A DNA stretch of 64,000 bases, taken from the NCBI GenBank assembly GCA_032173965.1, contig CM063294.1:5626452-5690451 (forward strand), given 5' to 3'. Below the pieces are notes generated by a model. The model made no database searches. It saw only the letters and a program-made list of their open reading frames with translations, and had not been told where the DNA came from. The position numbers and the translations under genes are program-made. Shown piece after piece: positions 26,201 to 37,900 of this stretch; the first letter of the stretch is position 1, and every line of letters begins with the position of its first letter. This stretch comes from Sitta carolinensis (taxonomy: Eukaryota > Chordata > Aves > Passeriformes > Sittidae).

Positions 26201-29200
26201 TCACATTTTCTTGCTGGTCCAAAGTCTGCAGCAGTTAGGAGGAAGGCTGCAGTTCACATGGGTTCTATCTCCATGGTAACTTGTTTACAGGGACTGAAAT
26301 ACATGCTGAAAATTCAAGGTTAGCTTTCCCTTTGTTCCTGTTTTGATGTTTTTGGCAATATGAATAATGTGGGCATAATCCTAAATTCAAACAGTTTCAT
26401 GGCAGACTGAATCGAAACAAAACTAAACAAAATGTGCTTTCATCACCCCCATTAGAAAAAGGCAATTCAAAAGGAGGCTTAATCAGACCCATCAGACTGC
26501 CTCTTCCTTTCAATCTCCTTATTCAACAACCATCCTTATTCTGCATTTCAGGTTTATATCTCAAGGAAGGAGACAGTCTAAAGATTTATATTTTTATGCT
26601 GCGTAAAGATTTATACCTTTATGACATGATAGCTGAGAGTACATGAGTGTCTGTGGTGCACACAGACCACGATATAAAGAATTTCCTTTGTCCAAAATCA
26701 TTGCAGAAGTGAAAATCAACAGGCACCTTTTCTGAACTTAAGGTGAATCACATGATGGGAGTCTTTTGTGTTCAAAAAAGTCAAACTAATAGCAACACAC
26801 CACAATTCTGTAACTTCTCATGAGAAAGTACCCCCTAGTTTGGCCTTACCCCATTTGCAGCAAATAGCTTTGATTTTTACTCAGGTGATAATATGCTTGC
26901 TTACTGTACATTGTCCCAAACAGAACTTTACAAAAATCAACTGAAAATCATATAATTCTTTTGATGGCACAGAATGCAACACATCTTATTACGATAAAAG
27001 GTTTGGGGGACTTCTGCCAAAGTTCCATTGCAGAACATTTTTTTTTTTTTTTAAATCACCTTACTTCTCCTTCCTGTCCATTAAAACTGGAAATTCCTAT
27101 CACTCCCTTTCAGTTAGAAGAGAAAGGCTATAAAATGGCTAGATAAAATTCACCTTTTGAACAAGGCATCTATTTTATAGCTGCTTGATCTGATATACAG
27201 TGCCTGCTCTTGATGTACTCATTAGATAAACAGTTAAAAGCTGTCAAGCTGCTGGATAGATCAAATTATGCAGGATTTGGAACTAAAGCTACTGAAACAA
27301 GGAAAGGCATTAAGAATTCAGCCACTACATTAGGATCTCTATCTGAAACAGAATATTCTGTGTGTTCACAGCTACACATGCAGAGCTCAACTCTGGCCGG
27401 GAAAAAGAAAAGGAAGAAGATATTCCTTTAGTTCCAGGTCTGAGAAAAGCAAAAAGCCTTTAGAGCCATTATTGTCCAGTTTTAACCTAGAGTAGGAAAA
27501 GCTGTGTTAATAGCATTAATGTTTTTAGCATTACTAATAATGCTTACATCACTTTTCTAAGCCAAACAAATGCATTTGGGAGAGAAGAGTATGGAAATAT
27601 CTAAATTATGTGTTTTGATAGTACAAAATGAATACTAATTATAAGAATCAGTATAAGTTTGAAAAAATTGTGTTTGTTCTGAAAATTATTTTTAATAGAG
27701 CTTCCTAACACCTGCTGTACCTAACAGAATCATAATTGTACTACACTAGAAATATTAGGCATTTTAATTAAATTAGCATCCATGAGCTGTTGAACAGATA
27801 TCTAACAGATAGGAGACTTCATTTTTTCCTGCTTGGTACTAACTGAAACCCTGAAGTTTTTGCTCTGTAAAAGAATATCACGTAGTTAAGATGCAGCTCC
27901 TGTTCCCATTGCCATATTCCTTGAAATATTGCTCCTTGTGTGGTTCCTAATTGCCACTGGGACTGCTGGCTGCTGCTGCCATCCCAAGTCAGCAATCTGC
28001 ACACCGCAGGACCTGACACTTGGCCTAGCAAGACTGACTTGGACAGATCTTTTATAGCAACAATATAAGCAGAAAACAAACATTCTTCCATCCTTACTTT
28101 ATGTATTTCTTGATCATTTTAATAGAGGTTAAAGAGTCAGATATCTTAGACATTGCTTGTTAACAAAACACATTTTAAAATAATTGTCTTTTTCCAAATC
28201 CAGCTTTTCTTCCGTGTTTACTCTTCTGTATGGCATGGCTGAAATGTGAAATAAAGTGCTGTGGAATTTCTTTGTCTGCAAAAAGTTGCTACCCCTGGCT
28301 GTATATTATTTTTTTAGTATTGCTAAGAAATCATAAGATCCAAAGCTTTTTAGCTGAAGTGCAAACAAAACAGTGAAAGAAAATAGCTTTTGGTCCCCTG
28401 ATGCAGTGCCTGACAGCTGACTCGGCATAGCACAATGAACAAGACATGCATCGCTTCAGAGGAGACAGAAAATGTCAGCTGGGGCTATTCATATAGTGAA
28501 TGGGATGTGATAACCTTTAAATACATATAAACAATGTGTCCTCACATACTGTGCTTTGCTGTTCTCTTCAGAAAGATACTGTCCAACAGTTTTGCCTTTG
28601 GTACAGAAAGTAGCATGTCTGCCCAGGGAAAGTTAATGGCTTGCTTCAAACACAGAAATAAAGCTTTCTAAAGGTCTAGTTAGTTATCACGGCAAGGGGA
28701 GGTAGTCAGAATTTTGATTATTGATGTGGTCCAAGCACCAGATAAATATAATTCCAAATCTGGGTCGACAGAATTTGCAGAAGGAAATGCCAATATGCAC
28801 ACACAAACCCATGACTTTACAGAGCCTTCCTCCACCTCTGTTTACAGGGAAGAACCAATCCCACAGCTCTGACTAGTTCACAAGGTTAATGAGTGAAAAA
28901 ATCTTCCAGGGAAGCATTCTAGATTCAGCCCTGAAACTTTGCCTGGGGTTAGAAATCCATCAGTCATGCTCTCCTTATCTCCAATATCCACGGTCACTCA
29001 TGAAGGAACTGTAATAGATTCTGTGTCAGTAGCACTCCCCTGCCCAATGACCATGAAAATCTCTTGTGCTTATCGCTGTTTAATAAAGCTGTGACTAATT
29101 TAGGATATCTGGATCATTTTCATCCTTAAATGTATATACAGATACTGATTCTGAAGAAATCTACACTTTTCTATCTTCTGATAACATGCTGGTGCCTTCT

Positions 29201-29719
29201 GCAGGATGAATCCTTCTCACTCCCATCAAGCATTTGTTATGCCTGGGGAAGATTACAGTTTGTATTCGTTTCTATCATAATCATTTGGAAGAGCTATATG
29301 AGGTTGGGGATATCAAAGTCTGAGAAAAAATGTAATATTTTAAATAGCTGCAGCTAAAAAAAGTCTGCAAAGATGTCTAAGTGACAGTATTTGCTCTGGG
29401 AAAATACAGTAAAGTGACTGATTTACAGAAAATAGTGTAGGATTGCAGTGCTTAAAAATATGGTACTGTAAAAGTGTGGATATACACATATTCAAATAAA
29501 ACAGCAATAAGATTTTAAGTAACTAAAATTAAACCACTGGAATAAAACTGAACAATATTTGGATGCCTTTGAATCTGTTGATTAACACTGGTTCACTGAC
29601 GATTTTCCATCACAGCTAGGAAGAAGTCACAAGGTGAGGTGATAAACTACTCATTACATTTTCATTTATTTTGCATAAATTCAAAAGCCAGATGCAAAAA
29701 TAAAGGAATGAGGATGAAT
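20273..29719. other. Long AT-rich non-coding stretch
   Basis: More than 9 kb without a recognisable gene. Low-complexity sites include an AT dinucleotide run at about 22149-22166, an A/C-rich tract at about 23200-23252, T runs near 24697-24711 and 27040-27052, and a purine-rich stretch at 25080-25145. The open frames (up to 99 codons) have no domain. The stretch at about 23840-24010 looks like conserved non-coding DNA, but this cannot be tested here. Confidence 0.5.
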
Positions 29720-30025
29720 CTTAGTCATCAAGTCCAATTCCAGACTGTAATAGATTTTCCCATTACATAAGACCATTCACAAATTTTTAAGGTTCATCAC
29801 AGAATGTCTCCTCTACCTGAAAGACTATTCCATGGTTATGGTAAAAAATCTTTTCCTTTATGGTAAACACCATTGCTATGGTAAGATATCCTCTAATTTC
29901 TGCCCTGCTTTTGTTCCTGTCTGGTGACAGCTATTTACCACTATGCCATTATCACCCTTCTGCTTAAAGAGTGTTTTCCCTTTCACTGTGTTTATGCTCT
30001 TGATATATTTACACACAGAAAATCA
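29720..30025 (-). mobile_element. Old CR1-like LINE 3' fragment (reverse orientation)
   Basis: Read on the plus strand, the order of motifs follows the reverse complement of old amniote CR1/L3-type 3' ends. They are tcatcaagtccaattcc near 29728-29744, a ctattccatggtta motif near 29826-29839 followed by aaaaaatcttttccttta, and the attaaagag-like block ttctgcttaaagagtg near 29947-29962. It is heavily mutated with internal deletions. The family was judged from memory of the consensus, so the boundaries are approximate. Confidence 0.45.
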
Positions 30026-30479
30026 CTTTCCATCTCAACCCCTTTATGCTGTTTAGGGGAGGCAAGTTCATCCAGTTTGCTGTGGCACCACGAGCTCCCC
30101 ACTCCTCAGGTCATTCTAAGAACCCACTTGGGTATTTTTTCAGTCCCCCCTTACTCTGCCTGGCACTCACTTGCTGCCTCTAATTGTTGCATCGTTCCTG
30201 ACCTCTGAGCACCTGCAGGTAACTGCTTGCTTTCTGTTGTGAAGAACCAGAAAATATTATCTGTTTCTTATAAAGTGTGATGTACTTATTCCCATAAAGG
30301 TGGTGACTGATGTTGTACAAATAATTGCTTTTCCAGTTTGGTGCCTGAGCCAAAATACATAAGGAAATCCAAGCAGAAATGGTTCCTGTATGAGTTTGTT
30401 CCTAAAGCATAAAATAATTTGTTACCTTCCAAAAGAGCAGAAGGAATTAATCCATGTTTTTGTTAACAGTAAACTAATC

Positions 30480-30790
30480 TTTGCTAACATCATCTGGCTT
30501 TAATTCCCTTTCTTGCTTTGACACCTGTGTCCTGCAGCCCAGTCACCACGTTTCTGGAAGGGCTGCACCGTGCCTTCAGCAGGGCAGTTTGTGATGTGTG
30601 ATGACACTGGGGACTCGCTGCCCCTCCCTGACACCTAAGCCAGGCTCCTGCATTTGGGGGAGCAGCTTTCCTCTCCTTCCCTCTGGACAAACCTGTGTTA
30701 CTCGATGTGCAACACCTTTACTTTCACTCCACCCACAGGAGGGAGGGAGCCTTCATCCCCAAATTTCACCAAGCTTAGTCAAAATTTCAG
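30480..30790. other. GC-richer patch, unassigned
   Basis: A short GC-richer island with overlapping 66-106 codon frames on both strands. No domain or known repeat was recognised. Confidence 0.3.
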
Positions 30791-30925
30791 GTTCATTCCC
30801 TGACAGAGTCAGACTGAAAATTTTGCCTCAGAATGATAAAAATCGTAGTTTTTCTTTGTCAAATTTGCACGTGTCTTGTCTAATTATGATACATCTGAAA
30901 AATACTACTAGTACTTAATTTATAG

Positions 30926-30965
30926 ACACATATATATGTACACTAACATATATATATATATACAC
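30926..30965. repeat. AT/CA dinucleotide microsatellite
   Basis: Interrupted alternating purine-pyrimidine DNA: acacatatatatgtacac, a short break, then atatatatatatatac. Confidence 0.8.
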
Positions 30966-31479
30966 TTGCTTCTGATGGGTGACTACCTTGAGCACACAAA
31001 TCTTGAAAGGTAGGCTTATCAATGCAATTATTTCAAAGTAGTGACAGATTCATACATTTCACACAGTTTTGCACTTAAACTAAGACAGGAGTATAAATTT
31101 TCTCTTTCACCTTGAAAAACTAAAAATTTAAACCACTCTTCAAACATTCTACTTATTTTCAAGTGAGGAAAAAAGTCTGACAGTAAATTTTTTTCAGAAT
31201 AAAAGGAATTATGACAACACCTTTCTTATTTAAATAAGGTTTTACCAAAGCTGACAAGTTTAAGTATATTAAATTAAGCAATTGAACACTTTACTTGCAG
31301 AGGGAGAAATGGCACACAACACTTAAGCAAGGCTATGACTTTCAAATCTATCTCAGAATTCTTCTTGTCCTCAGGATTAAGTGAAAGAGTTGATCTAATG
31401 ACCCAACAGAGCTGAATAGATCAGCTCTTTCCAACATTTTGGCAATTGTACCTTTGTTTTTTCACATCACCAGATGCAG

Positions 31480-32230
31480 CACTTGACTTTATTTGCCCAT
31501 CCCTTGGCCTCTCACTTCCTGGGCCTGCCACCATTCCCTTCTCCTCTCCATCTCCATCTCGTCAGCATCTCCTGCCTGCTCCCAGGCTGGCTCTGGCACT
31601 ACTGCAGAAATGCCAGAGGGGTTTGTCCCTGATTTAAGCCACACAGCCTCCAAAAGCATGGCCCTGCTCTCCTGTGTTCCCTCCCTCCCTGTACTAGCAC
31701 TCCAAATGGCTCAAAGGAAGTTTTGAGCCCTCTAAGTTCTCTCACCTATCTGGTTTCACTTACAGGGCTCAAAATTAATTCTTTAGGGTTGGATTAGTTT
31801 TCAGCCTTACTGATGCTGATCCACAGACTGGGTCTAATGGGTTGCAAAACTGCACCCTGGACTAAGCAGGTCTGGCTTGCTCTGACCAGCTTTTCTTCCC
31901 CTGAGCCAGCCCAGCTCCAGCTTGGTTTGCTGGGGTCCACTCCTTCCACCGAGACACCACAAAGAGCTGTCCCCCTTTTCAGCCCTACATTAAAACCCAC
32001 CAGCAAACCCCAACAAGACCATGAGAAGCAGCAGAGCCCCTGTGGGGGCTGCAGGGGCTGTGCCACCCCCAGACCTTCCCGATGGCCAGCAAAAGGCACA
32101 AAGAGTGCTGCCCCTCCCCTCAGCACACACCTCGTGTCTGTGCACACACAGGTGCACACACATCTATTCATGTTCTGTAGAAATAGGCACACCCCCCTAA
32201 AGACGGCAAATACATTCCAATAGTTGCCCA
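31480..32230. other. GC-rich patch open on both strands, function unknown
   Basis: A GC-rich island inside AT-rich DNA. Frames of 136 codons (31813-32223, +) and 145 codons (31794-32231, -) overlap almost completely. Both translate to composition-driven sequence (Pro/Ser/Thr on one strand, Gly/Cys/Leu/Trp on the other) with no recognisable domain. A CA-rich run at about 32130-32165 contributes to both. High GC content lowers stop density on both strands, so I do not call either a gene. Confidence 0.35.
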
Positions 32231-33775
32231 AAGGTTTTTATTAAGGGTTCAGGGTATAAAAAGATAATAAATTGCTATGATTTTCTATTTAAATGTCACA
32301 TAGTCTGCTCTCTTCAGTCTGCTGTTTTCACAGATTTGAAGATTTAATGGCACCCACTATAACCCCCAATTTTCAATATTCAATGTCCTGTCTTGCTCCT
32401 GTTTTAGGCAGTGGGAGTTTTGCTGTTATCTCAGAAGAGCAGGGTGAGCATGTGGTTAGTATGGCATTTGCACAATATTAAAATAACCTCTCATGATTGG
32501 AACACTGTGCCATAGTTAATTAAATATATGAACGACTTGTTTGAACAATCTTCTGTTTGCATTCTGGATCGTAGCCATACAATCTGCTGATGGTGCCAGG
32601 GTTATCTCTGCTGCTGCTTAGACTTTCTCTGGTTTGTTCTGCTTACTGTGGTTTGTTAAACATATGTTCTTGCGAGTGTTTCTAACCCCAACCTCCACTT
32701 TTTTTTATACTTATATAAACTGAAAGTGACAAGCCATTTGTTTACTGTGGTTCTAAATTAATTAGGATTCTCCAAGGCGTATTTCATACTGTTTGCTGCA
32801 GATCCAGTTTACTAAGCACCGCAGTAGCACTTTGCACCTTACACATAATTTTACAAAGGAAGAATTACATACATTTTCAAGAAATCTCAGAATATTTTGT
32901 TATAAAATGTAATTATATTATAAAAGATGGAGATACACAGAGAGATGAGGTGTTATTGTGCATCAATTCAGTGACACAATGGAGGAAAAAAGCATGAACG
33001 TCTATATTATGTTCATAACTGATGAGTAATTACTGCAATGATGGTGCCACATGCTTAGTCTCATGCCCCTAAGCAAATCTTGCTACAGCAAAGACTCTTC
33101 CAGAGCAATGAGATGTAAAATAGAAGATACTGAGGTTCTTACTTTGTTAACTCCTTTATTTCAACCTCAGCTCAACAGCATTTGCCATTTCATTGATGTA
33201 ATTTGTAGGGGTCATCATGCTAGATCTCTTTTCAATGGTTAGATCTGTACAGCCCTAAACTCCAATGATTACATTCCTGTTGGACTCTCACACCCAGACA
33301 CATAATGCTGCTGCTCACCTTCAAAAAAGTCTGTTATGAAGGGAGAATTAGACCATCTAGAATTCTTTTAGGTTTTTTATTTTGCAGGTAACTACAAAGT
33401 CAAGGATACTAACAGGTGAGTAAGTATAAGCAATCATAAAAGCATTCCTATTTACTAGTGATTAATAAAAGAATAATTTTGCTAATTTGCTGTGGTTCAT
33501 GGTTCCAGAACTATGCGAGACAGTAGGAGTGCCACAAGAAACCTGTCTTGAACAAAAGAAAATAATAAAACTCCTTGAGGACACTCACATGACAACTGGC
33601 TGATGTCTTAGCTCTCCTACTGAGCAATCCAAGCCACCCGACAATCGAAAATCTGATGTTAGCAACCACTTAAAGGCTAACTTGTGCAACATCTGGCACA
33701 CCTCTTCCAAAAGCTTTTCCAAGCCCTAAAGCTACGCTGCTGCCATTTTTCTGGTGATTTAAACAGTGGAAGCTC

Positions 33776-34218
33776 TCCTGTTGGAAGGACCTGTGTGGGA
33801 GAAGTCCATGTAGGAGTGCCTCCTGTGTGAAGGGTGTGAGGAGGAGGAGGAGAGCAGGGACAGCACGTGATGGACTGGGAACCGACTGCAGCCCCTGTGC
33901 CCTGTGCTCGTGGGGACCAGCAGAGAGGGAAAACTGGGAATAAAGCTGAGCCCAGCAAGAAGGGAAGAGCAGGGGAAGGTGTTTTAAGATTTGATTTTAT
34001 TCCTCATTATCCTTCTCTGATGTGATTGGTAATAACTTAAATTCAATTGTCCCTGAGTCCACTCTTTTGCCTGTGATGGTAAGGAGTGCTCTCTCCCTGT
34101 CCTTACCTCAGCCCAGGAACCTTTTGTATACTTTCTCCCCTATGTAGATGAATAAGGTGGGGAGGAATAGAAAAGCTTTGGTGAGCACCTGGCATCCAGC
34201 CAGGGTCAGCCCACCACA
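33776..34218 (+). mobile_element. Avian interspersed LTR, 3' part (probably a solo LTR)
   Basis: The sequence runs in the order I remember for a very common bird LTR: remnant ggaaggacc/gtgggagaag units (the family has a short internal repeat here), gagggaaaactggga, ggtgttttaagatttgattttat, gattggtaataa (a mutated AATAAA signal), a gagtcc...ttttgcctgtgatggtaa block, and the terminus ggtgagcacctggcatccag followed by ccagggtcagcccaccaca. It ends in CA at 34218. The right edge is firm; the left edge is approximate, because the 5' U3 is short or decayed. No primer site or internal region follows. The ERVL-type classification is inferred. The open frames on the minus strand here are shadows of the LTR. 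Confidence 0.7.
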
Positions 34219-34632
34219 GGCTGTTACTAAGTACCAGATCATTATATGTGTGCAAGCAGGAGATAAATTAAATATAATATAAATGCACATTTTAAATAGG
34301 TATTATAAATGAAAAAGTCTGAGTACTAACCATCTAATTTAAAAAAAAAAAAATAAAAAATTATTGCAGCTTTATGCTCAGTTTTATTTGCTTTTTTTGA
34401 CAAGAATGTTCCTATCTCTAGGCTTTAAGCTGTTTGCTCAACCCAGACAAAAGGCACAGCACCTGTTAATAATGTATCTCTTCCTTCTCCATGCAGGATT
34501 AGATTGCAGTAATAACATATTTACATTTTCCCCCTAGAGCTTGAGTTACTTCATACCAGTCAAAGGCTTGGTTCAAACACTGAAATCAGCTCATAAATGA
34601 AACCCAGATTGATCAGAAACAAATCTTAAGTT

Positions 34633-34680
34633 GTGTAATACTATAATAGAGATTCTGTGTAATATTATAATAGAGATTCT
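34633..34680. repeat. 24-bp tandem duplication (2 units)
   Basis: The unit gtgtaata(c/t)tataatagagattct occurs twice head to tail with a single mismatch. This points to a recent local slippage or duplication event. Confidence 0.9.
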
Positions 34681-34890
34681 GTGATAAGGAAGATCCAAAA
34701 TGGCTAAAAACTGTGGGAAGGGATTCTTTATTCAGAGGATACAGCTAGAGAATGATTTTCTAGAAAAATTAGAGTGCAATTGTTTTCTATAAATGATGCA
34801 AAACCCTTCCTGCCATGATGCCTTACAATTGAAACACTCTAACCATCATCACCAACCCCCACCCAAGAGCAGAGGTTTCATTTCAAAGAG

Positions 34891-34913
34891 AAAAAAAAAA
34901 AAAAAAAAAAAAA
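34891..34913. repeat. Poly-A run (A23)
   Basis: Uninterrupted run of 23 A. No upstream retroposed body was recognised. Confidence 0.95.
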
Positions 34914-37900
34914 TAAGGGTCCATATTATAAATCATGCTACTGGTACAGGTTAGATTGTGAAACACAATTGTTATGTGAAATCATAGAGAACACAGTGAG
35001 TTTACCCTAAAATCTATGCAATATCTAGTGCAAACCTCACTGGAATGAGCATAGTTAAGCCTTCCCAAGTAAACCTCAGCCTTTAAAAACATCTGCACAA
35101 GACTGCCAGTCACAAAATGAGCCAGCTGTCCATGCAGACCAATATTCTGGCTTTTACTCTGAGCTGTGCTGGTTGCTGAGAAAAGGAAAATAGTCAGCAG
35201 GGCAAGCAGAGCAAAGAGAAACCCTCCCCACCTTTCAATAAACACTGAACTCAAACATCTTTAAAACAAGAAAAAGCACTTGAAGTGATATCGGTAAAGT
35301 GCAGACATTCTCCTCTTGGAAGACAGCTATTTGTCCAAAGCAAATGGCCATGGAAAGGATGATTCTGACAAAATCACATGAGAAAAACAATTCAGGAAAA
35401 AAAAAATTGGAAAGTGAAAGTCATTTTTAGAACTTTTAGGAATATATGCATTTCTTTTTCAGAATTTTTTCACCTCCTTTTCCTAACAACATGACTCATT
35501 GAATTGTCTGATAATTTTGAGGAAAATTTCTCTTTTACTTAAAGGACATTTTAGAATAGAAAAAGTGAAATTAAATCCCAAGAACAAATAGCAACATCTG
35601 AGTTTTGGTTTACTTGAACTGTAAAGTGTTCTTAGCTGTTAAAACCACTGCTTACCTCTTATGTCTATAAACTGTCTTTTTTTTTAATCTGGATTTTTAA
35701 CGAAAAAAATATATTAATAAAATAATATTGTTAGGATGTTACTCCTGATGTCCTTAGCAATGACTTAAGAACAGAAGAGAAACAGCAGCTAGCAGTGATC
35801 CAGGCTCTCTCAGTGAAAACTACATGTAGGGACTCTATCTGATTAAGATGCTATTCCATTAGCCACTTTGGAGAGGAAATCTCTTCATTATAATTTAAAA
35901 ATCAGTGTCAAAAGCCATTCATCAAGATTTCTCTTCTAGATTAGTTACTTATACTCAACTTTATGTACACAAATCATCACCATTACTGTCAAAGCAGACG
36001 TGAGCTTCTCCAGCAATACTTGGCTTGAGAGTATTTATTTGAGTTTTGATCCAATTACTACCTAGACTGCATGTAATAACAGATGTCCTGGCTCGGTTCT
36101 ACATTGCCTCATTCTCTATGTTCAGTAATAGCAAATGCCTCCACTTTGCATTTTTCCTCTCTCCACAAAACCCAGCACTGTTCCTGGTCCTACAGTGAAC
36201 CAGCAAATTGCCTGGGTGAACCTGAATGCTGCAGAGCACTGGAAATGGTGATGGCCCAGCCTTTGACAAGAATAAATTTGTCCAAGTTTGTTAATTTGGA
36301 CCAGTTAGTTTGTTAATTGAAGGACTCAGAGATCTGGCTGTGGTGGCAGGTGAGCCCCAGCAGGTGACTGTTAATGACATTTTCCATCACACTGCAAGTT
36401 AAAGGTAAGCTGTGAGTTGTAACTCTCCTTTTACAGCCCTTCAGATTTGAAGTTTTTAATATTCCTATTTCACAATTAGGTGTCAAAGATCAGAATATAG
36501 TTAGTGATGAAGCAGTTACTGTTGGAACTTTGCATTCAATGCAAATCAAAGGAGACAAACAATACCAGGGAAGGTGTTCTACTGATAAGAATCATTGTCA
36601 TTGCACACTGGTCTGATCCCAGATATGTGCTGGAAAAAAACTTCATCAGGCAGTTTGCAGTCTGCACTGCAGTTACACACAAGGCTTCTTAAATGATAAC
36701 TCACATGGATCTCCAACTTTGAAATTCTTAAATCTAGTAATAGTCTTTAAGCATTTCTGAGTGCAGGTGTGCCCATACAACTATGTCTAAACTTCTAAAC
36801 TAGTTAATGTTTCATTCTCAGAAAAGACTGGCACAGTCTTGATGGGTTTTGAACCTCAGCTATAATGCAAAAATAGGGTACTTGTCTGGCATTCATCTGC
36901 TATCTGTCAGCCTCCACTTGTTTTCTAACACAGTTCATTTTCTACCACTTGATAGAAATAGAGAAGAGACAGGCAGAGAGAATGTCTATGTACCAAGGGA
37001 GAATAGAAACAGAATAAAAGACTTATTCACAATTATGCCAAGCTGCACTTGAGACAGCAAGTGAGACCCTTGCTTGGAGGCTGATGACAGCATTCCCCTC
37101 TATGTCAACTCAGGTAAGGATTGTTCCACAGGCTGCCAGCACACAAAGATATCTGGAGTTTGCTAAACACTGTCTATGCCACAGCTAATGGTTAGTCACA
37201 ACAGTGTGGTTTCTGTTTTCACTATTCATGAAAAGAGCAATATTAGGTACTCCAGAAGCAGAAGCCTTGCTTCAAGAAAGATCTCGTGTGACCCAGAGCT
37301 AAAACATAAGAATTTTCTTGGCAAATAAATTGATCTTCCTGGAGCTGGGTAGAATGAGATTAGGAGTAATAGAGAACATCATATATTGACTATACTGTCT
37401 GGTTTCTGAGTACTTGTTCTGCATCTTTCAAAAATTCATTGTAATAAAATATAGTTCCAATTTCTTTCACACTGCATCGTATTTATTGAGCTGGACACTT
37501 GTGCTGCAGTGTGAAAACAAGAACATATAAGTTTCCTTTCATTAGAAAGGTAAATTAAGCTCAAAAAATCAGCTATGCTATATTCTAGAACTTGAATTTG
37601 TTGGCTGTGAAATTTATACATCCAAATTTTCTAGGTGGTTTTTAAATACTACCCTTGTAAACTTACGCTGGAGATTTTATACGCAGAGGGGAAAAAGGGC
37701 TCTTGAAGGTTTGAAGGCACACTCAGGACACTCAACTACACTTTTCTGGACACTCAATGAATTCCTCATGGATGAGAGAAAACAGCAAATGAACCAGTAC
37801 TGCCATCAGCAAAAACCAGCAGGCTGCAAGATGAACCTCTGTACTTCTTCATATGGTTTGAAACATCATTCCTGACAACTTCAGACACTCAAATATTTGT

